Source of the DNA: an uncultured Clostridia bacterium
GTDB lineage: Bacteria; Bacillota; Clostridia; TANB77; CAG-508
DNA: 6,250 nucleotides
Direction of reading: 5' to 3'
Assembly: GCA_947623615.1 (NCBI GenBank)
Contig: CANQHH010000079.1
Span: forward strand, 1-6,250
Below the pieces are notes generated by a model that worked only from the letters and a program-made list of their open reading frames with translations, made no database searches and was not told where the DNA came from. The translations under genes were made by a program, and so were the position numbers. Of this stretch, positions 1 through 6,182 are shown one piece after another; the stretch's first letter is position 1; the number at the start of each line of letters is the position of its first letter.

Positions 1-624
1 GATAAGAAATACTATAAAGGAGAGCAAGTTACATTTAAGTATTCAATACATCAATCATATATATACAGAGTATCAGGAGGAGATTGCAATTATGAGTTTA
101 CACCAGCATGGTTTACAGGTGCAGAAGTAGATAAACTAACAATAAGATGGAATAAAGATAAAGTAAAAGAAAGTGATGCTAAGGAAAAGGATGGAAATTA
201 CTTAATTTGGAGAAAGACATCAATGAAAAAAGGTGAAAAAATAACAGCTAAGGTAAAATATGATAAAACGTCATTTTCATCATTAGTTCCAGATGAGAAA
301 AACTATAATTCTGACGGAGGTGCTTATGGTTTAAAATTTTTAGGTATCTGTTTACTTATTGGAATAGTTCTAGGTGTAATATCAGGAATATTTAGCAGGG
401 GAATGAATAATAGATATTATAGGCATAGAGGATTCTATTATGGAGGACCACATAGAGGTTGTGTACGAAGTAGTTGTGCATGTGCTTGCGCACATAGTAG
501 TTGTGCTAGTAGTTGCGCATGTGCTTGTGCTGGTAGTGGTAGAGCAGGTTGTTCAAGAAAAGATTTTTATGGAACAAATTTAAATAGAGAAAAATTAGAT
601 AAAGCTATGAGTAAAAATAGATAA
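1..624 (+). CDS. Membrane protein with Cys-rich C-terminal tail, 3' part only
   Basis: The reading frame is open from base 1 to the TAA at 622-624, giving 207 visible residues; the true start lies left of the window. The ATG at 223 is internal: the upstream codons read as normal protein and no ribosome binding site precedes it. Residues 1-105 look like a soluble, beta-rich outer domain (YEFTPAWFTG, LTIRWNKDKV, GNYLIWRKTS, KKGEKITAKVKYD). Residues 110-131 form one hydrophobic helix (LKFLGICLLIGIVLGVISGIF). A strongly basic segment follows (NNRYYRHRGFYYGG), then nine cysteines between residues 154 and 184, then a polar end. By the positive-inside rule the tail should be cytoplasmic and the first domain outside, which implies a signal peptide in the missing part. 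The plan of outer domain, late membrane helix and low-complexity tail recalls DUF2207-type proteins, but that is only a resemblance. I do not recognise the function. The Cys tail could bind metal or be modified. The gene ends at a shared terminator facing the coat genes. Confidence 0.85.
   Translation, partial: DKKYYKGEQVTFKYSIHQSYIYRVSGGDCNYEFTPAWFTGAEVDKLTIRWNKDKVKESDAKEKDGNYLIWRKTSMKKGEKITAKVKYDKTSFSSLVPDEKNYNSDGGAYGLKFLGICLLIGIVLGVISGIFSRGMNNRYYRHRGFYYGGPHRGCVRSSCACACAHSSCASSCACACAGSGRAGCSRKDFYGTNLNREKLDKAMSKNR
469..531 (+). repeat. Cys-Ala coding repeat inside the first gene
   Basis: Bases 469-492 and 508-531 both encode SSCACACA and differ at only three third-codon positions. A shorter copy encoding SSCA lies between them at 496-507, after one His codon. 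The repeat is in frame, and the third-position changes keep the protein unchanged. This suggests that the amino-acid pattern, not the DNA, is being maintained. It probably arose by internal duplication. Confidence 0.85.
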
Positions 625-647
625 TTTGATATATCGTAAATATATAA

Positions 648-692
648 AAATAGAGGGAAAACTTCATTTTATTTGGAGTTTTCCCTCTATTT
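648..692. terminator. Bidirectional terminator between convergent genes
   Basis: Bases 648-663 (AAATAGAGGGAAAACT) and 677-692 (AGTTTTCCCTCTATTT) pair perfectly over 16 bp, with a 13-base loop. The hairpin sits 23 bases after the stop of the + strand gene and 20 bases after the stop of the - strand coat gene, as expected for a terminator shared by converging units. The U tract is short on both sides (ATTTG on +; a U-rich stretch starting TTTT on -), so efficiency in each direction is uncertain. Confidence 0.8.
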
Positions 693-712
693 GTGTACAT
701 CTTTAAATTCAA

Positions 713-961
713 TTAATTAGTTGCTTGAAATTTTTGTTTTACTTGATCTATTTTATTCTGTTCTGCAGTTTCTGTTTTGTACCAACCTTTTTCAGCCATT
801 AAGTTATACAATTTGTTTTGAATATCTAAAGATTCATTTAGTGCATCTTTAAAGGCACAATGTACTTCTGCGGTTGTGGATTCGATAGTTCCATGTAAAT
901 ATAAATCACAAACTCCTTTTATAACTAATAATTCCTTTTCCATTAAATCTTTATCTTCCAT
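713..961 (-). CDS. Spore coat protein, CotF domain family
   Basis: This is a small 82-aa protein of the Coat F (CotF-like, COG5577-type) spore coat family. The recognisable parts are the N-terminal helix (LMEKELLVIKGVCDLYLHGT), a central helical part (FKDALNESLDIQNKLYNLM) and the typical C-terminal segment KGWYKTETAEQNKIDQVKQKF. The protein is predicted to be all-helical with no signal peptide or membrane segment. Proteins of this family are structural components of the outer layers of the endospore, so they act in the mother cell; the exact role of this one is unknown. The start is supported by an AAGGAGGAG ribosome binding site (963-973 on the opposite strand), which overlaps the stop codon of the preceding gene. 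The two genes are 10 bases apart and almost certainly co-transcribed. It is the last gene of the leftward cluster and ends at the hairpin at 648-692. Two cysteines (C18, C35) could cross-link, which is inference. Confidence 0.88.
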   Translation of the reverse strand: MEDKDLMEKELLVIKGVCDLYLHGTIESTTAEVHCAFKDALNESLDIQNKLYNLMAEKGWYKTETAEQNKIDQVKQKFQATN

Positions 962-971
962 AGGCTCCTCC

Positions 972-1145
972 TTATAATAAGTTTAAAAACTTGCTAAATA
1001 TTTCGGAATGTTTAGTTTCTAATTCTTTAACATAATTTGATAAATTAACATCTTTTAATAAATTAGAAGTATTCTGACAGCAAGTTTTCATAAAAGTTTC
1101 ATGTCCTAAAGCATCTTCAACATATAAAAGTTCTTTACTTGTCAT
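972..1145 (-). CDS. Small CotF-like spore coat-associated protein
   Basis: This is a 57-aa protein starting MTSKELLYVEDALGHETF. It resembles the short Clostridia proteins that sit beside CotF-domain coat genes and match part of the same helical fold. Visible features are the LLYVEDALGHE helix, a CC pair at residues 22-23 and a second helix (NYVKELETKHSEIFSKFLNLL). An in-frame ATG at 1173-1175 would add ten residues (MEILSIGGDN), but those bases include the Shine-Dalgarno sequence AGGTGG at the proper distance from the ATG at 1143-1145, so I choose the inner start. The gene lies between the TraX-family gene (41 bases upstream) and the 82-aa coat gene (10 bases downstream), on the same strand. 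A role in the spore coat is inferred from the family resemblance and the neighbour. The CC pair could form disulfides in the coat. Confidence 0.75.
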   Translation of the reverse strand: MTSKELLYVEDALGHETFMKTCCQNTSNLLKDVNLSNYVKELETKHSEIFSKFLNLL

Positions 1146-1150
1146 ATTAT

Positions 1151-1158
1151 CACCACCT
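1151..1158 (-). promoter_or_regulatory. Ribosome binding site fixing the start of the 57-aa coat gene
   Basis: Read on the - strand the sequence is AGGTGGTG, followed by ATAAT and then ATG (1145-1143). The AGGTGG core is 7 bases from that ATG. The upstream in-frame ATG at 1175-1173 is preceded by A-rich sequence ending in GGAA, with no AGGAGG-like element. Confidence 0.7.
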
Positions 1159-1186
1159 ATAGATAGTATTTCCAATAAAAAGAAAA

Positions 1187-1900
1187 TTATACAAATAAAT
1201 ACAGTAAAAGTAGATGTAATGGATAAAATAAATATAGTAAATATTTGATTTTATGACCTTGCTTGTTGTTATATTTAGCAATAAATACAATTGGTAATAT
1301 AACAAATATACAAGAAAGAATATATCTTAAATTTACACCAGCTATAATCATGTAATAACCATATCTCATAACACATAGGCAAATATATGAAATAATCGTA
1401 GCTAGCTTATTGTTTTTAAATAGATGGAAAGAGAAAATTACAATGATTCCCCAAAAACCATAATCTACATTTAGTAAACTACCAATATATGCAACTAGTA
1501 ATACACTGAAAATACCTAAGATTTTTTTTAGTTCAATATTAAACAATTTTAAATTTAATTCTTTATTTTGTATATTAGAAAAATAGTCATATAAAATCAT
1601 GCAAAGTAATCCTAGTGATAATGTAAAAAATATATTTAAACTATTTGATTCACTTGAAATAAACTTAGTTACAAACAGGTGAAATGGAATTTGCGAAATT
1701 ATAGCGAAAACAAGTAACCTTGCAAAATATTTTTTTAAATTTTTAGTATGTTTATATCCTTCTGAAATTTGAAATGCAAATATGGGAAATGCGATTCGAC
1801 CTATTATATTAAAACCACTAAATCCACCCATAATAGCATAGCCAGAATGATCACAAAACATAGTAATAACTGCAATTATTTTTAGTACAAAACTTGACAT
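1187..1900 (-). CDS. TraX family integral membrane protein
   Basis: This 237-aa, very hydrophobic protein has about seven to eight predicted membrane segments. It matches the TraX family (PF05857), named after the F-plasmid protein that acetylates pilin; chromosomal Firmicutes members are common and mostly uncharacterised, and may be membrane acyltransferases. Family hallmarks are an early Asp-His within a membrane segment (D17-H18 in MFCDHSGYAIMGG), the block GRIAFPIFAFQISEGYKHTKN (residues 34-54), ISQIPF (68-73), NIFFTLSLGLL (89-99), DYGFWGI (146-152) and the C-terminal YLFYPLHLLLLYLF (223-236). The length is normal for the family and the gene looks intact. The start is supported by AGGAGAG (1907-1913, - strand), 6 bases before the ATG. 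It is the first gene of a leftward cluster with two spore coat genes. Nothing in the window points to conjugation or pili, so a surface-modifying role is only a guess from the family. Confidence 0.85.
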   Translation of the reverse strand: MSSFVLKIIAVITMFCDHSGYAIMGGFSGFNIIGRIAFPIFAFQISEGYKHTKNLKKYFARLLVFAIISQIPFHLFVTKFISSESNSLNIFFTLSLGLLCMILYDYFSNIQNKELNLKLFNIELKKILGIFSVLLVAYIGSLLNVDYGFWGIIVIFSFHLFKNNKLATIISYICLCVMRYGYYMIIAGVNLRYILSCIFVILPIVFIAKYNNKQGHKIKYLLYLFYPLHLLLLYLFV

Positions 1901-1929
1901 ATATTTCTCTCCTATAATAATTTTTTTTG

Positions 1930-1958
1930 ATTATATCATTTTTTTAAAGAATATTGAA
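1930..1958 (-). promoter_or_regulatory. Predicted promoter of the TraX-coat cluster
   Basis: On the - strand a perfect TATAAT lies at 1935-1930. A weak -35 candidate, TTCAAT (3 of 6 matches to TTGACA), lies at 1958-1953 with a 17-base spacer. The -10 box ends 29 bases before the TraX-family ATG, giving a short leader of about 20 bases. The form is that of a housekeeping sigma-A promoter. I see no clear sporulation sigma (E, F, G, K) consensus here, although the coat genes would be expected to need one. In DNA this AT-rich, chance matches are likely. Confidence 0.5.
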
Positions 1959-1993
1959 TAAAAATCCGAAAATAAACAAATTCTTAAAAAAAC

Positions 1994-2022
1994 TTGCATT
2001 TTTGCGAAAAACGTGCTATTAT
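1994..2022 (+). promoter_or_regulatory. Predicted extended -10 promoter of the ileS T-box transcript
   Basis: TTGCAT (1994-1999) and TATTAT (2017-2022) are separated by 17 bases. The -10 box is preceded by TGC (2014-2016), making an extended -10 element that can compensate for the poor -35. The predicted start of transcription is near 2029-2031, about 25 bases before the first paired bases of T-box Stem I, as expected for a T-box leader. Confidence 0.7.
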
Positions 2023-2262
2023 ATTTCTATTCAAAAATATATAAAAACAATAATAAAGGACAAGACAGATTTATTACGTCTTACAGAGAGCCAAGTAAGC
2101 TGAGAGTTTGGCAGATTAGGATATATTTGTTATCACCTTTTAGTTATTTAGTTGAAATTGTGTGAATTGTGTGGATTACAAGAGTAAATTAAATCGTATT
2201 CTTGCGTTAAAAGAGGTAAAGAGAAATAATATAAATTTTATATAATTTATATTGTTTTAAAT

Positions 2263-2300
2263 TAGGTGGTACCACGGAAAATATTAACTATTTCGTCCTA
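2263..2300 (+). promoter_or_regulatory. T-box antiterminator
   Basis: TAGG (2263-2266) pairs with CCTA (2297-2300), and ACG (2274-2276) pairs with CGT (2294-2296). Between them is the 7-base bulge TGGTACC, which receives the tRNA 3' end. AAA (2278-2280) can extend the helix with TTT (2291-2293). The 3' strand of this helix is also part of the terminator stem, so the two structures exclude each other. Confidence 0.85.
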
Positions 2301-2320
2301 TTGGATAGAAATAGTTTTTT
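2286..2320 (+). terminator. T-box controlled intrinsic terminator
   Basis: AACTATTTC (2286-2294) pairs perfectly with GAAATAGTT (2308-2316). An inner TCC/GGA helix (2296-2298 with 2303-2305) closes a TATT loop. The stem runs into six T's at 2315-2320. It competes with the antiterminator and lies 33 bases before the ileS ATG. Charged tRNA-Ile should favour this hairpin. Confidence 0.9.
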
Positions 2321-2353
2321 GTTTATATAGTATTTTACAAGGAGGAATGAATT

Positions 2354-5125
2354 ATGAGTGAGGAAAAAAAGGATTATGGAAAAACGCTAAATCTGCCTAA
2401 AACAGATTTTCCAATGAGAGCAAGTTTACCAGAGAGGGAGCCAGAAATACAAAAAAATATTTTTGAAAATAATTTGTATGAAAAAGTATTAGAAAAAAAT
2501 AAAGGAAATGATACATTTGTATTACATGATGGACCACCATATGCAAATGGTGAAATTCATGCAGGTCATGCTTTAAATAAAATATTAAAAGACACAATAG
2601 TTAGATATAAAAGTATGCAAGGTTTCTATTCTGAATATATTCCAGGTTTTGATACACATGGTATGCCAACAGAGAAAAAAGCTATAGAAAAGTTGGGACT
2701 AGATAGAAGTAAAATTCCTGTAACACAGTTTAGAGATACATGTAAAGAATTTACTGACAAATATAAGAATGTTCAAATAGCTGGATTTAAAAGATTAGGT
2801 GTTTTAGGAGATTGGAAAAATCCATATATAACATTTGATCCTAAAATGGAAGCTAGACAAATTGGCGTATTTGGAGATATGTATAAAAAAGGATATATAT
2901 ATCAAGGATTGAAACCAGTGTATTGGTGTACTGACTGTGAAACAGCACTTGCAGAAGCAGAAATAGAGTATAAAGATGTAAATTCTACTTCAATATATGT
3001 TAAATTTCCAGTTAAAGATTCAAAAGGACTATTTTATGAGAAAGATACATTTGTAGTTATTTGGACAACAACACCATGGACATTACCAGGTAACACAGGT
3101 ATTACTTTAGGAGCTGATTTTGATTATAGCATTGTAGATGTTGGAAAAGAAAAATATATCATAGCTTCAGAGCTTGTAGAAAAAGTAATGGAAGTTGCTG
3201 GAATAACTGAATATACTGAAATAGAGAAAATTAAAGGAGAAAAATTCGATGGTGTGCTTTGCAGACATCCGTTTTTAGATAGAGATTCTAAAATAATAAT
3301 GGGAAGCGTAGATACTGTGAATGTCGAATTAACAGAAGGTACAGGAGCGGTTCACACAGCACCAAGTTATGGTAAAGAAGATTATTTAGCAGGAATAAAA
3401 AATGGATTAGATGTAATAGTTACAGTTGATAGTAAAGGACATCAAACAGAAGGGGCAGGTCCTTTCAATGGAATGTTTTACGCGAAATCTAATAAAGAAA
3501 TTACAAAATGGTTAGATGAAAATGGTTATTTATTAAAAGAAAAAGAGATTTCACACTCATATCCACATTGTTGGAGATGTAAAAAGCCAGTTATATTCAG
3601 AGCAACAGAGCAATGGTTTGCATCTATAGAAGGATTTAGAGATACAGCATTGGAAGAAATAAAAAAAGTAAAATGGATTCCAGCATGGGGAGAAGAAAGA
3701 ATTTCTAGCATGATAAGAGATAGAGCAGATTGGTGTATTTCTAGACAACGTACATGGGGAGTTCCTCTTCCAATATTCTATTGTGAAAAATGTAATCATC
3801 CATTTGTTACAGATGAATCAATAAAAAAGATACAAAGTATATTTAAAGAAAAAGGTTCAAATGCATGGTATGATATGTCTGTAGAGGAATTGTTGCCAGA
3901 AGGTGCAAAATGTAGTGAATGTGGAGATACTCATTTCATAAAAGAAACAGATATTATGGATGTATGGTTTGATTCAGGTTCAACACATCAAAGTGTATTA
4001 GTTGAAAGAGGATTACCATATCCAGCAGATTTATATTTGGAAGGAACAGATCAATATAGAGGTTGGTTCCAATCATCACTTCTAACATCTGTAGCTATGA
4101 ATGGAATAGCTCCATACAAACAAGTTTTAACTCATGGATTTGTAACAGATGGACAAGGTAGAAAAATGTCTAAAAGCTTAGGAAATGGTGTGTCACCAGA
4201 AGATGTTGCGAATAAATATGGTGCAGACATATTAAGATTATGGGCTTTGTCAGCAGACTATACAAGTGAAGTTGGTTTGTCAGATGATATTTTAAAACAA
4301 ATTTCAGAAGTTTATAGGAAATTAAGAAATACAGCAAGATATATTTTAGGTAATACTGAGGACTATAATCCAGATGAACCTGTAAAATATTCAGATTTAC
4401 AAGAAATTGATAAATGGGCATTAACTAGGTTAAATAAATTAATTAGAGATTGCACATACAATTACGATAATTATACATTTAGTGGTTGCTATCATTCAGT
4501 AAATCAATTCTGTGTTTCAGATATGAGTAACTTCTATTTAGATATTATAAAAGACAGATTATATACATCTAAGAAAGATTCTATAGAAAGAAGAGCTGCA
4601 CAAACAACAATGTATACTATTTTAGATAGCTTAGTTAAAATATTAGCTCCAATGATATGTTTTACAGCAGAAGAAATATGGGGATTTATGAAACATAAAG
4701 AAGGGGAAGATTTAGAAAGTGTAATGCTTACTGATTTCCCAAAAGTTAATAAGTTATATGATAATAAAGAAATATCAGAGAAATGGGATAGAATATTAAA
4801 ACTAAAAGATATAGTGGCTAAAGATTTGGAATTAGCAAGAGCTCAAAAAACAATAGGACATTCTTTAAATGCAAAAGTTACTTTATTTGCAAATGAGAAA
4901 GAATATGAATTTTTGAAAGAAAATGAAGAATTATTGAGAACAGTATTTATAGTTTCAGATTTAGAAGTGAAACAAAGTGAAAGAAGAGAAGAAGAAAAAA
5001 TAGGTGTAAAAGTAGAACAAGCATTAGGTGAAAAATGTGAAAGATGTTGGATGTATTCAACAACCGTAGGAGAGGATAAAGAGAATCCTACAATTTGTCA
5101 TAGATGTAGTGAAGCTATACATTAA
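2354..5125 (+). CDS. ileS: Isoleucyl-tRNA synthetase
   Basis: This cytoplasmic class I synthetase charges tRNA-Ile using ATP; at 923 aa it is full length for the bacterial type 1 enzyme. The HIGH motif is HAGH (69-72, in PPYANGEIHAGHALNKILKD). The CP1 editing domain has WTTTPWT (237-243) and GTGAVHTAP with H334 and D343, matching the editing His and Asp of the E. coli enzyme. Next come HCWRC (405-409), ISRQRTWG (462-469), DVWFDSGS (536-543), DQYRGWFQSS (566-575) and KMSKS (604-608). The anticodon-binding helical domain covers roughly 650-830. The C-terminal zinc knuckle is C895-C898-C915-C918. An extra pair of CxxC motifs (C477/C480, C520/C523) sits in the catalytic-domain insert. The start follows AAGGAGG (2339-2345), 8 bases from the ATG. 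Expression is controlled by the T-box upstream. queA follows 15 bases later. Confidence 0.98.
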   Translation: MSEEKKDYGKTLNLPKTDFPMRASLPEREPEIQKNIFENNLYEKVLEKNKGNDTFVLHDGPPYANGEIHAGHALNKILKDTIVRYKSMQGFYSEYIPGFDTHGMPTEKKAIEKLGLDRSKIPVTQFRDTCKEFTDKYKNVQIAGFKRLGVLGDWKNPYITFDPKMEARQIGVFGDMYKKGYIYQGLKPVYWCTDCETALAEAEIEYKDVNSTSIYVKFPVKDSKGLFYEKDTFVVIWTTTPWTLPGNTGITLGADFDYSIVDVGKEKYIIASELVEKVMEVAGITEYTEIEKIKGEKFDGVLCRHPFLDRDSKIIMGSVDTVNVELTEGTGAVHTAPSYGKEDYLAGIKNGLDVIVTVDSKGHQTEGAGPFNGMFYAKSNKEITKWLDENGYLLKEKEISHSYPHCWRCKKPVIFRATEQWFASIEGFRDTALEEIKKVKWIPAWGEERISSMIRDRADWCISRQRTWGVPLPIFYCEKCNHPFVTDESIKKIQSIFKEKGSNAWYDMSVEELLPEGAKCSECGDTHFIKETDIMDVWFDSGSTHQSVLVERGLPYPADLYLEGTDQYRGWFQSSLLTSVAMNGIAPYKQVLTHGFVTDGQGRKMSKSLGNGVSPEDVANKYGADILRLWALSADYTSEVGLSDDILKQISEVYRKLRNTARYILGNTEDYNPDEPVKYSDLQEIDKWALTRLNKLIRDCTYNYDNYTFSGCYHSVNQFCVSDMSNFYLDIIKDRLYTSKKDSIERRAAQTTMYTILDSLVKILAPMICFTAEEIWGFMKHKEGEDLESVMLTDFPKVNKLYDNKEISEKWDRILKLKDIVAKDLELARAQKTIGHSLNAKVTLFANEKEYEFLKENEELLRTVFIVSDLEVKQSERREEEKIGVKVEQALGEKCERCWMYSTTVGEDKENPTICHRCSEAIH

Positions 5126-5140
5126 TGAAAAGGAGCAAAA

Positions 5141-6166
5141 ATGAAGGTAGCAGATTTTAATTATGAATTACCAGAGGAATTGATTGCGCAAGTTCCTATT
5201 AAAGATAGGAGCGCATCAAGACTTATGGTATTACATAGAAATAATGAAACTATTGAACATAAAAATTTTAAAGATATCATAGATTACTTAAAGCCAGGTG
5301 ATTGCTTAGTAAGAAATAATACTAAAGTAATACCAGCAAGACTATATGGTGTAAAAGATGAAACAGGGGCAAAGGTGGAGTTCCTATTATTAAATAGATT
5401 AGAAGATGATATTTGGGAAGTAATGGCAAGACCAGGAAGAAGATTGCAAGAAGGAACAAAGGTATCTTTTGGAGATGGAATATTAAAAGCAGAAATACTA
5501 GAAAAAATGCCTGGAGGAAATAGAAAAGTAAAGTTTGAATATAAAGGAATATTTAATGAAATTTTAGATGAAATAGGTCTTATGCCTCTTCCACCATATA
5601 TACATGAATCTTTGAAAGATAAAGAGCGTTATCAAACAGTATATGCAAAATATGAAGGCTCAAGTGCCGCACCTACAGCAGGTTTACATTTTACTGATGA
5701 ACTTATAAAGCAGATACAAGACAAGGGAGTAGAAATAGCTAATGTAACACTTCATGTTGGAATTGGTACATTTAGACCAGTAAAGGTAGAAAATATAGAA
5801 GAACATGAGATGCATACAGAGCATTTCTACATAAAAAAAGAAGATGTAGAAAAAATTAATAGAGCAAAGAGAAATGGAAATAGAGTAATTGCTGTAGGTA
5901 CAACTTCATGTAGAGTTTTAGAAACTATTGCAGATGATAATGGAATAGTAAAAGAGATGGAATCTGATACTAATATATTCATATTTCCAGGTTATAAATT
6001 CAAATGCATAGATGGTTTGATTACTAATTTTCATTTACCAGAGTCAACATTAATAATGTTAGTTTCTGCTTTGGCAGGTAAAGAATTTGTGATGAATGCA
6101 TATAAAGAAGCGGTAAAAGAAAAATATAGATTTTTTAGTTTTGGAGATGCAATGTTTATAGAATAG
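5141..6166 (+). CDS. queA: S-adenosylmethionine:tRNA ribosyltransferase-isomerase
   Basis: QueA transfers and isomerises the ribosyl part of S-adenosylmethionine onto 7-aminomethyl-7-deazaguanine at position 34 of tRNA, making epoxyqueuosine in tRNAs with GUN anticodons (Tyr, His, Asn, Asp). The 341-aa length is normal. Family landmarks are the start MKVADFNYELPEELIAQVP, DRSASRLMVL (22-31), RNNTKVIPARLYG (58-70), RYQTVYA (163-169), GSSAAPTAGLHFT (173-185), LHVGIGTFRPV (204-214), VGTTSCR (252-258), ITNFHLPESTLIMLVSAL (294-311) and the end YRFFSFGDAMFI. The usual GSAAAPTAG is GSSAAPTAG here, a mild change. An AAAGGAG ribosome binding site (5129-5135) precedes the ATG, 15 bases after the ileS stop, with no terminator between, so it should be transcribed from the T-box promoter. 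tgt follows directly and supplies the next-earlier step of the same pathway. Confidence 0.97.
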   Translation: MKVADFNYELPEELIAQVPIKDRSASRLMVLHRNNETIEHKNFKDIIDYLKPGDCLVRNNTKVIPARLYGVKDETGAKVEFLLLNRLEDDIWEVMARPGRRLQEGTKVSFGDGILKAEILEKMPGGNRKVKFEYKGIFNEILDEIGLMPLPPYIHESLKDKERYQTVYAKYEGSSAAPTAGLHFTDELIKQIQDKGVEIANVTLHVGIGTFRPVKVENIEEHEMHTEHFYIKKEDVEKINRAKRNGNRVIAVGTTSCRVLETIADDNGIVKEMESDTNIFIFPGYKFKCIDGLITNFHLPESTLIMLVSALAGKEFVMNAYKEAVKEKYRFFSFGDAMFIE

Positions 6167-6182
6167 AAGGAGAAAAAAATTA

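Larger units (their letters stand above)
2030..2320 (+). promoter_or_regulatory. Isoleucine T-box riboswitch (leader of ileS)
   Basis: This leader RNA binds tRNA-Ile and terminates transcription when the tRNA is charged. Stem I base: AAAGG (2055-2059) pairs with CCTTT (2136-2140). The upper part of Stem I has GCCAA (2090-2094) pairing with TTGGC (2108-2112) around a GCTGAGAG loop, preceded by the usual AGAGAG. Just before the closing strand is the specifier ATC (2132-2134), an Ile codon, followed by the conserved purine A2135. A probable Stem II hairpin pairs CAAGA (2179-2183) with TCTTG (2200-2204). Stem III is a perfect 10-bp AT hairpin at 2228-2237/2244-2253. The T-box sequence is AGGTGGTACCACGG (2264-2277); its TGGT should pair with the tRNA end ACCA, fitting the A discriminator base of tRNA-Ile. 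The specifier agrees with the downstream gene. Stem II details are my manual folding and less certain than the specifier, T-box and terminator. Confidence 0.95.

Noticed and set aside
223..624. A complete 133-aa gene starting at the ATG at 223
   Set aside because: The same frame is open from base 1 with normal protein-like sequence, and there is no ribosome binding site before 223. The ATG is an internal Met of a gene that is cut by the window edge.
1143..1175. Longer 67-aa form of the small coat protein starting at 1175
   Set aside because: The ten extra residues are encoded by the Shine-Dalgarno region of the inner start, and the outer ATG lacks a good binding site.
1187..1900. TraX-family gene as a sign of a conjugative element
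   Set aside because: No transfer, integrase, relaxase or repeat boundary is visible. Chromosomal TraX-family genes are frequent in Firmicutes.
2062..2082. Hairpin AAGAC/GTCTT as an independent regulatory stem
   Set aside because: It falls inside the 5' strand of T-box Stem I and would compete with it; a five-pair helix here is likely chance or a minor alternative fold.
2266..2275. Palindrome GTGGTACCAC as a protein operator
   Set aside because: It is the core of the conserved T-box sequence that pairs with the tRNA 3' end, which fully explains it.
2397..4421. Four - strand open frames inside ileS (2397-2597, 3526-3711, 3557-3799, 4170-4421)
   Set aside because: They lie fully inside a well-supported gene, have biased composition typical of antisense frames in AT-rich DNA, and resemble no family.
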